DNA from: Bacillota bacterium
GTDB lineage: Bacteria > Bacillota > Clostridia > Oscillospirales > Acutalibacteraceae
Length of the DNA: 10,133 nt
Assembly: GCA_023401495.1 (NCBI GenBank)
Contig: JAEXDU010000043.1
Coordinates: 1 to 10,133, forward strand
Direction of reading: 5' to 3'
Shown here: one piece after another, positions 4,399 through 10,133 of the stretch
Layout: every line of letters starts with the position of its first letter
Position numbering within the stretch: the stretch's first letter is position 1
The notes under the pieces: generated by a model
What the model was told of the DNA's origin: nothing
What the model saw: only the letters and a program-made list of their open reading frames with translations
The model's database searches: none
Made by a program: the position numbers and the translations under genes

Positions 4399-7038
4399 AT
4401 GAAATTTCATAACATGCGAAAAATTTTCATCAATGACTGGCGCAGGATTCTGCATAATCCCGTCGCCATTATTATTACCATCGGTATCTGTGTTCTTCCG
4501 GCTCTTTACGCCTGGGTCAATATCAAGGCCTGCTGGGACGTATACGAAAACACAGGCAGCATCCCGGTGGCCATCGTCAACAACGACCAGACCGTGGAAT
4601 TCAAGGGAAAAGAGGTCAACATCGGCAAGGGCGTTGTCGATCAGCTGAAAAACAACAAAAAGATCGATTGGAAATTCGTCAGCCAGAGGCAGGCCGACCT
4701 TGGCCTTGCCGATGGCACTTATTTTGCCGCAATCGAGCTGCCGGCGGACTTTTCCGAAAGCTTTACCACCCTGCTTTCGGATACACCCGTCAAGCCAAAA
4801 ATCATTTATAAGGTTGACACCAAGGTAAACCCCGTGGCGGAAAAGATCACGGAGAGCGCGAAAAACACGCTGGTGCAGGAGATCAAATCCAACTTTGTGT
4901 CCACAGTAAACCAGTCTATTTTTTCTGTGCTCAACCCCGTGGGCGAAGATGCCGACGAAAACCTGCAAAGCGTCATTCAAATGAAAGACGCGATCGTGAA
5001 CCTGAACCAGAACATGGATGTCATTTCCTACTCTCTGGACAGCCTGCACACGAACTCGATCAACCTGAATCAATTTTTGAGCAGCGTCAACACCGCATGG
5101 CCACTGGTGGAAAACGGGCTTGAAACCGCCGGAAAAACCGCCGCCAGCCAGCAGACGCTTTCGCGCGACGCCCAGAAGCGCCTGAACAACTCGCTTACAT
5201 ATCTGGACACCAACCTCTCTTATGTGCAGAACTCCAGCCAGCGCGTACACGCGCTGCTGACAGAGCTGAACAGCGCTGCAAAAGAGGGCAGCACGGCCAA
5301 AATAGACACCGTCTTTTCCGATCTGGACGCGACCCTGTCCGCCATGTCCGGTTCTATGGACGCAACCGCCTCCTATCTGAAAAAATACCGTGAGATCGAC
5401 TGGGGCGAGGACGCGGAAAATGCGGAGGAAAAACTGACCTCTCTGCGCGCTTCGCTGGTGAATCTGCGCGGCCAGCTGGTGCAGCTGCGGAAAAACCTGA
5501 AGGAGCTTTCCGCAGACTCAGACGCCTTTTACAACTACCTGGACAAAACGGTTCCCGAACTGGAGAAACAGGTGCAGGACATCGACGAATCGCTCGACAC
5601 ACTGATTCCCGCGCTGGAGGCTTTCAATGAATCCCTGCATTCCACCGTTCTGCAGACATCGATCGACGCACTGAAGTCACTGCGCGATTCCGGCATTGGC
5701 GACAATCTGATCACCAATCTGAAAGAAATTCAGGCCACCCGGGGGGATACCGCCGCCGCGATCGCTTCGGCCGATCGGGCTGCCGCAAACGGGATTCAAA
5801 TGATTGACGACGCGATCCCGAAGATCGATAAGACGGTCGAGTTTTTGAAAACTGTCCAGAACAATCAGTCCGATAAAAAGGCGCAGCTGACCAAGATGGT
5901 CCGCTCGCTCGATTCCATCGGCGTGGAAATCGGCAGCATGCGCGGCAAGCTTTCAGACATTCACAAGCAGTCCGACGCCGCCGCACAGCTGGCTGCGGGG
6001 AAAGCCGATACCGTCAACGACGATCTGTATCAGATGGAAAGTCAGCTGACAAACATTCTAAAGGAATACAACCAGAGCATCCGCGGCGATGTGAGCACCA
6101 TCGGGCAGCGCCTGGTCACCTCGGCCGACAATGCCGCACAGCTCTCTCAATCCGCTCAAAAGCTGGGCTCTGAAATCGGTACCATGCTGAAAACGGCACA
6201 GTCGGGCACAAAATTGACCTCTGATTTGACCGGTTCGCTCAGCAGCAAATTAAAGGAATTCAAAGGCACCATTCAGACGCTCGGCAGCAAGCTCGAGCTG
6301 GTCGATAACAACGACGTTGTGCAGATCATCTCGATTTTGCAGAGCAACCCCGAATTTATGGGGGATTTTATCGCCGAGCCGTTTGAACAAAATGTGGAAT
6401 ACATCAATGCCGTTCCCAATTATGGCTCGAGCATGGCGCCGATCTATACCGCACTGGCGCTGTGGGTCGGCTGCCTGATTTTAAACTCGATCCTGCGCTC
6501 GCGTCCCCCTGAGTTTGAGGGAAGCGAACAGCTGACGCTGCGCGAAAAACACTACGGCAAGATGATGACGTTCTGCTCGATGGCGCTGATTCAGGGTATC
6601 GTGATTTCGCTGGGCGACATTCTCCTGCTGAAAATCTACGTGGTGAACAGTATGCTATTCATCTCTTTCGCCGTGTTTTCCTCTATAGTGTTCTGTATCA
6701 TTACCTATACGCTGTATTCTACCCTTGGGAACGCCGGAAAAGCGCTCGCGATTATCTATATGATTTTTCAAATCCCCGGCAGTGGGGGTACCTACCCCAT
6801 TCAGGTAGACCCGCCGATTTTCCGCATTCTGCAGCCGTTGTTCCCGTTTGCCTACACGGTCAGCGGGTTCCGCGAGGCAATTGCAGGCCCGCTGACGAGT
6901 CAGGTACTTCTGGATTTTGCCGTACTCGGTCTGTTTGCCCTGATCTTTCTGATTGCCGGGTACTTCCTCGTTCAGCGGATGGCGGAGCCTGTGCACCGCT
7001 TTGAAGAGATGTTCGAAAACTCCGGCCTGGGCGAATGA
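4399..7038 (+). CDS. YhgE/Pip family membrane protein, first paralogue
   Basis: This 879-aa protein has the YhgE/Pip layout. An N-terminal membrane helix (about 21-42, ending LPALYAWVNI) is followed by the conserved CWDVYENTG and IPVAIVNNDQ block. A long Gln/Ser/Asp-rich coiled-coil-like region follows (about 170-660) and should lie outside the cytoplasm. Five more helices lie at about 681-700, 722-745, 751-777, 781-800 and 838-862. The C-terminal half resembles ABC-2 permeases, with GSGGTYPIQ (794-802) and FREAIAGP (824-831). Relatives include B. subtilis YhgE, lactococcal phage infection protein Pip, and EsaA of type VII secretion. The general role is unknown and no ATPase is encoded here. 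The ATG follows AGAGGAG with a short spacer. The second paralogue starts 12 bp after the stop, so the two form an operon. It is longer than its partner mainly in the coiled-coil region. Confidence 0.93.
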   Translation: MKFHNMRKIFINDWRRILHNPVAIIITIGICVLPALYAWVNIKACWDVYENTGSIPVAIVNNDQTVEFKGKEVNIGKGVVDQLKNNKKIDWKFVSQRQADLGLADGTYFAAIELPADFSESFTTLLSDTPVKPKIIYKVDTKVNPVAEKITESAKNTLVQEIKSNFVSTVNQSIFSVLNPVGEDADENLQSVIQMKDAIVNLNQNMDVISYSLDSLHTNSINLNQFLSSVNTAWPLVENGLETAGKTAASQQTLSRDAQKRLNNSLTYLDTNLSYVQNSSQRVHALLTELNSAAKEGSTAKIDTVFSDLDATLSAMSGSMDATASYLKKYREIDWGEDAENAEEKLTSLRASLVNLRGQLVQLRKNLKELSADSDAFYNYLDKTVPELEKQVQDIDESLDTLIPALEAFNESLHSTVLQTSIDALKSLRDSGIGDNLITNLKEIQATRGDTAAAIASADRAAANGIQMIDDAIPKIDKTVEFLKTVQNNQSDKKAQLTKMVRSLDSIGVEIGSMRGKLSDIHKQSDAAAQLAAGKADTVNDDLYQMESQLTNILKEYNQSIRGDVSTIGQRLVTSADNAAQLSQSAQKLGSEIGTMLKTAQSGTKLTSDLTGSLSSKLKEFKGTIQTLGSKLELVDNNDVVQIISILQSNPEFMGDFIAEPFEQNVEYINAVPNYGSSMAPIYTALALWVGCLILNSILRSRPPEFEGSEQLTLREKHYGKMMTFCSMALIQGIVISLGDILLLKIYVVNSMLFISFAVFSSIVFCIITYTLYSTLGNAGKALAIIYMIFQIPGSGGTYPIQVDPPIFRILQPLFPFAYTVSGFREAIAGPLTSQVLLDFAVLGLFALIFLIAGYFLVQRMAEPVHRFEEMFENSGLGE

Positions 7039-7050
7039 AAGGGGAACAAC

Positions 7051-9276
7051 ATGAAACGAATGAGTAAGCTTGGGGGCATCCCCGCAAAAATAAAATCCGG
7101 CCTGCACTTTGTTGTACACGAACGGATTCGTCCTGTGTTCCTGGTTTTTCTGCAGGATTTAAGGACCATCCGGCACAACAAGGCAACACTGGCCGTTGTG
7201 ATCGGTCTGTGCATCCTGCCGTCTCTGTACGCGTGGGTCAACATTTACGCCTGCTGGGACCCGTATTCCAATACCGGCAATCTGCCCGTCGCCATTGTAA
7301 ACAACGACGAAGGCGCGGTCATCAACGGGGAAATCGTCAATGTAGGTGACAGCATTGTGGAGGAGCTCAAAGGGAATCAGTCGATGGGGTGGCAGTTCGT
7401 CAGCGACTGGCAGGGCAATTACGGCCTGAGTCAGGGGACCTATTACGCCATGATCGAAATTCCGCGCAATTTTTCAGAGCGGCTGGCCAGCCTGACCACT
7501 TCAACCCCGCAAAGGCCCGTTCTGACCTACCTGGTCAACGAAAAGCTGAACGCGATCGCCTCGAAAATCACCGATGTGGCCAAGGACCGCCTGATCGACA
7601 GCATGGAAAGCAGCTTTGTAAAAACGGTGAATGAAAAAGCAATGGCGATGATCAACGACGGGTCCAAAGAAACCCAGATGAACCCCTCGCGCCTGAAAGA
7701 GCTGAAAACCTCTCTGCAGCAGGCCGATCAGGATATCACCCGCGCCAAGGCGCAGATCGATCAGGCCAGCAGCAATTCCAAAAGCTTTCAAAAATATTTG
7801 GACGAAGCCGCGGCGCTTTCCCCCACAATTGCCGACCAGATCACCGGTCTGCAGCAGATTTCATCGTCTGGGGCTTCTCTTGCGGAAAAGACCCAGCACA
7901 CCATTCAGTCGATCGCATCCAACCTGAGCGCCGACCTGAACCGCATGCAGGAGCTAAACCAGCAGAACCAGCAGCTGATCGCTGCGCTGCGGAATATGAA
8001 CGGCAACACGCTCGATGAAAACACAAAGCGTATCGCACAACAGAATATTGTCATCTGCAAGGCGCTGGATGTGCTCCTCGATACCGACGCGAAAGACCTT
8101 GCCGAACTGAATAAAGCATATGATCTGAACGCGCTGACGCTTTTGGTGAACTCCCTGAAATACGCCGACCGTCTCGTGAAAACAGAACAAGATTTACTAA
8201 TGAAAATGGTCGATGCGCAGAGCAGCACGCCGAAGGAATCGATGGACGAGATGCTCGGCACCCTTTCTAAGCTGAGCGACGAGCAGGCCCAGCTCGCGCA
8301 GAACCTTTCTTCCACCTACACCTCGCAGGGGGCACCTCTGCTCAGCAGCCTCGGCGACAGCATCGTGCAGTCGCTGTACGACACCAGCAGCCTGATCGGC
8401 TCAACGATGTCGATCGTGCCGCAGCTGGACGCGCTCGCCGCTTTTACGAAGGCCTCCAGCGAGCTGACGGTTCAGCAGGGCGTACAGATGACCGACCTGC
8501 TTGATACCCTGCAGGAGGATTTGAGCCATATCTTATCCCGGCTGGACAACATCTCGACCGAAGATTTGGAAACGCTGGAGGACCTGATTGAAAATCACCC
8601 TGACACCATCGCAGATTTCATCGCTTCGCCCCTCAATGTGGAACAGGTGGAAATCTACAAAGGCGGCACCTTCGGCGCGGGGCTGACCCCGTTTTACACC
8701 GTTCTTGCCATCTGGGTGGGCGCGCTGCTGCTGTGCGCGTTCCTGACGGTTCACTGCAAAGACCCGGAGGGGTACCACCTGAACCTGAAGCAAAAGCACT
8801 TTGGCAAGATGACCCTGTTTTTATTCCTGTCGCTGATCCAGTCCACCATCATTACACTGGGGGATGTTTTCCTGCTGGGGGTTGATCCGGAAAATTTCTG
8901 GCTGATGATGCTGTTCAGCGTTCTTTGCTCCATCACCTTTGTAGTCATTGTCTTTACGCTAGTTTCGCTGTTCGGCAACGTGGGCAAGGCCATCGTCGTT
9001 ATTATGATGGTCTTTCAGATCGCGGGCGCCGGGGGCATCTACCCGATTCAGACCAATCCGCGTGTATTCGGCATCCTGCACCCGCTCTGGCCGTTCACCT
9101 ACGGAATCAACGGCTTCCGCGAGGCGATCGCCGGCCCGGCCTGGGACAGCGTATTTACGAATATCTGGGCGCTGATCGGCTTTATCGTGGTGTTTCTCCC
9201 CCTGGCTGCGCTGAAAAAGCCGCTGCACAAGGCCAATACCCTCTTTGAAAAGATGTTCCAGAAGGCTGCGATCTAA
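7051..9276 (+). CDS. YhgE/Pip family membrane protein, second paralogue
   Basis: This 741-aa protein has the same architecture as its upstream neighbour. An extra basic N-terminal extension of about 25 residues precedes the first helix (about 45-65, LPSLYAWVNI). The CWDPYSNTG and LPVAIVNNDE block follows, then a shorter coiled-coil region to about 530. Five C-terminal helices lie near 549-567, 587-611, 617-642, 646-665 and 701-721. Shared motifs are GAGGIYPIQ (659-667) and FREAIAGP (689-696). The coiled-coil regions of the pair differ in length and sequence while both ends match, so the duplication looks old and the ends constrained. ATG 7051 follows AAAGGGG with six bases between. It is probably co-transcribed with the upstream gene and may form a heteromer with it. 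Function in the family is unresolved; transport or envelope assembly is inference. No clear terminator follows the stop. Confidence 0.92.
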   Translation: MKRMSKLGGIPAKIKSGLHFVVHERIRPVFLVFLQDLRTIRHNKATLAVVIGLCILPSLYAWVNIYACWDPYSNTGNLPVAIVNNDEGAVINGEIVNVGDSIVEELKGNQSMGWQFVSDWQGNYGLSQGTYYAMIEIPRNFSERLASLTTSTPQRPVLTYLVNEKLNAIASKITDVAKDRLIDSMESSFVKTVNEKAMAMINDGSKETQMNPSRLKELKTSLQQADQDITRAKAQIDQASSNSKSFQKYLDEAAALSPTIADQITGLQQISSSGASLAEKTQHTIQSIASNLSADLNRMQELNQQNQQLIAALRNMNGNTLDENTKRIAQQNIVICKALDVLLDTDAKDLAELNKAYDLNALTLLVNSLKYADRLVKTEQDLLMKMVDAQSSTPKESMDEMLGTLSKLSDEQAQLAQNLSSTYTSQGAPLLSSLGDSIVQSLYDTSSLIGSTMSIVPQLDALAAFTKASSELTVQQGVQMTDLLDTLQEDLSHILSRLDNISTEDLETLEDLIENHPDTIADFIASPLNVEQVEIYKGGTFGAGLTPFYTVLAIWVGALLLCAFLTVHCKDPEGYHLNLKQKHFGKMTLFLFLSLIQSTIITLGDVFLLGVDPENFWLMMLFSVLCSITFVVIVFTLVSLFGNVGKAIVVIMMVFQIAGAGGIYPIQTNPRVFGILHPLWPFTYGINGFREAIAGPAWDSVFTNIWALIGFIVVFLPLAALKKPLHKANTLFEKMFQKAAI

Positions 9277-9309
9277 CACATCTGTAAGCTGAAAAAGCCA
9301 GAAAAAGGA

Positions 9310-9338
9310 TTGACAAACCGGGCAGCTTGTATTACCCT
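9310..9338 (+). promoter_or_regulatory. Candidate promoter of the lytic transglycosylase gene
   Basis: A consensus TTGACA (9310-9315) is followed 17 bases later by TACCCT (9333-9338), which matches the -10 only at TA...T. No terminator is visible after the upstream Pip gene, so read-through is also possible. Confidence 0.4.
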
Positions 9339-9376
9339 GAAAGCAGAACAAATTGTCGAAAAAAGGAAGCGGTGCT

Positions 9377-10133
9377 TTGAACACTCTGGATTTCCCCATA
9401 ACCGGCGTTGCCGGCATCACAGGCAATAACGGCAGTCAAAGCCTTTCCGGGAAAGCTGTATCCCAGACAGGCGCTTCATTTTCTGATATTTTCGACTCCG
9501 TGCAGAAAAGCACCGACCTTGACGCAGCGTTTGAAAAGGCCGCGGAGGCCTATGGGGTACCGGTGAATCTGCTCAAAGCAGTGGCCAAGGCGGAATCCGA
9601 CTTTGACCCGGATGTGGTTTCCTCCGCCGGAGCGCAGGGCATCATGCAGCTGATGCCGGGCACGGCCCGCAGCCTTGGCGTCTCCGACCCATTTGATGCG
9701 GAGCAGAACATTATGGGCGGCGCCAAATATTTAAGTCAGCTTCTGTGCCAGTTTAACGGCGACACCACCCTTGCGGTGGCGGCTTATAACGCAGGTCCGG
9801 GCAGTGTGACGAAATACGGCGGAGTTCCCCCCTATGCCGAAACGCAGAATTATGTGCAAAAGGTATTGGGCCTGACGGGGTCCGAGCTGACGGCAGGAAC
9901 CGCTCAAAGCGGCACCGGTGTAGATTCCTCGCAGGAGCTTCTTTCCGCTCTGACCGGCAGTACAAGCGCTTCCTCTTCTCTGGGCGCTTCCACCACCTCG
10001 GAAAGCTACCTTTTGATGAAGCTGTACCAGTTTCAGGCACTGCAGGCTTTATTTTCGGATTCGGAAGACTCTCAAAGTTCTCTGTCGAGCCTGTTTTCGG
10101 ATTCTTTGCTTTCCTCACAGGATCAGACAGCCG
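9377..10133 (+). CDS. Family 1 lytic transglycosylase (SLT domain), 3' end outside the window
   Basis: The frame stays open to the window edge, giving 252 residues without a stop. It starts at TTG 9377, seven bases after AAGGAAG; the nearby GTG at 9372 hits a stop at once. The SLT domain spans about 50-165: FEKAAEAYGVPVNLLKAVAKAE with the catalytic Glu at 73, GAQGIMQLMP (85-94), AAYNAGPG (135-142) and Y159. Such enzymes cleave the MurNAc-GlcNAc bond of peptidoglycan, leaving a 1,6-anhydro end. There is no signal peptide or membrane anchor; residues 1-45 are Gly/Ser-rich and polar. After the domain comes a Ser/Thr-rich low-complexity tail that runs off the edge. Unsecreted-looking SLT proteins of this type can be exported by the flagellar apparatus or act late in lysis; neither is shown here. 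It starts 100 bp after the Pip operon. Confidence 0.9.
   Translation, partial: MNTLDFPITGVAGITGNNGSQSLSGKAVSQTGASFSDIFDSVQKSTDLDAAFEKAAEAYGVPVNLLKAVAKAESDFDPDVVSSAGAQGIMQLMPGTARSLGVSDPFDAEQNIMGGAKYLSQLLCQFNGDTTLAVAAYNAGPGSVTKYGGVPPYAETQNYVQKVLGLTGSELTAGTAQSGTGVDSSQELLSALTGSTSASSSLGASTTSESYLLMKLYQFQALQALFSDSEDSQSSLSSLFSDSLLSSQDQTA

Noticed and set aside
4273..5250. 325-aa open frame on the minus strand
   Set aside because: It is antisense to the well-supported first YhgE/Pip gene and its promoter, with composition typical of a reverse-frame shadow.
4399..9276. Type VII secretion locus (EsaA-like proteins)
   Set aside because: The proteins belong to the related YhgE/Pip group, but no EssC-type ATPase, WXG100 protein or EssB is present.
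9753..10118. 121-aa minus-strand frame at the right end
   Set aside because: It is antisense to the intact SLT-domain coding frame and its tail.

Overview
The window looks like chromosomal DNA from a low-to-mid GC Gram-positive anaerobe, most likely a clostridial Firmicute (perhaps the Oscillospiraceae/Ruminococcaceae side). This is inferred from strong AGGAG-type ribosome binding sites, frequent GTG/TTG starts, sigma-A-like promoters, a CcpA-type operator-like palindrome, and two YhgE/Pip membrane proteins. I cannot name a species. Nothing shows a recent mobile element, prophage, rRNA, tRNA or CRISPR array.

Layout. At the left edge is a 57-aa unrecognised ORF (+). Its stop codon lies in the first of two tandem 111-bp non-coding repeat units. 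A strong bidirectional terminator follows. Four minus-strand genes come next: ferritin (with an extended -10 promoter, a structured leader and a Fur/PerR-like box upstream), a soluble protein with two HD/HD-GYP-type domains (with two palindromes just upstream of its start), a 58-aa unrecognised protein behind a good promoter and a long leader, and endonuclease IV (nfo) with its own promoter and terminator. Divergent from nfo is a plus-strand operon of two full-length YhgE/Pip paralogues (879 and 741 aa, 12 bp apart), whose promoter contains a dyad. Last is a family 1 lytic transglycosylase with a TTG start and no signal peptide, cut by the window end.

How the genes fit together. The minus-strand set is a row of mostly independent stress and signalling genes: iron storage, a probable cyclic-dinucleotide phosphodiesterase, and abasic-site repair. 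I see no single pathway linking them. The two YhgE/Pip proteins are almost certainly co-expressed and may work as a pair in the envelope. The transglycosylase acts on peptidoglycan, but it has its own candidate promoter, so membership in the Pip operon is uncertain.

Most of the window is ordinary core-genome content. The observations most worth a second look are the 111-bp tandem element, the paired Pip paralogues with their promoter dyad, the palindromes before the HD-domain gene, and the transglycosylase that lacks a signal peptide. I do not see convincing evidence of a wholly new system.
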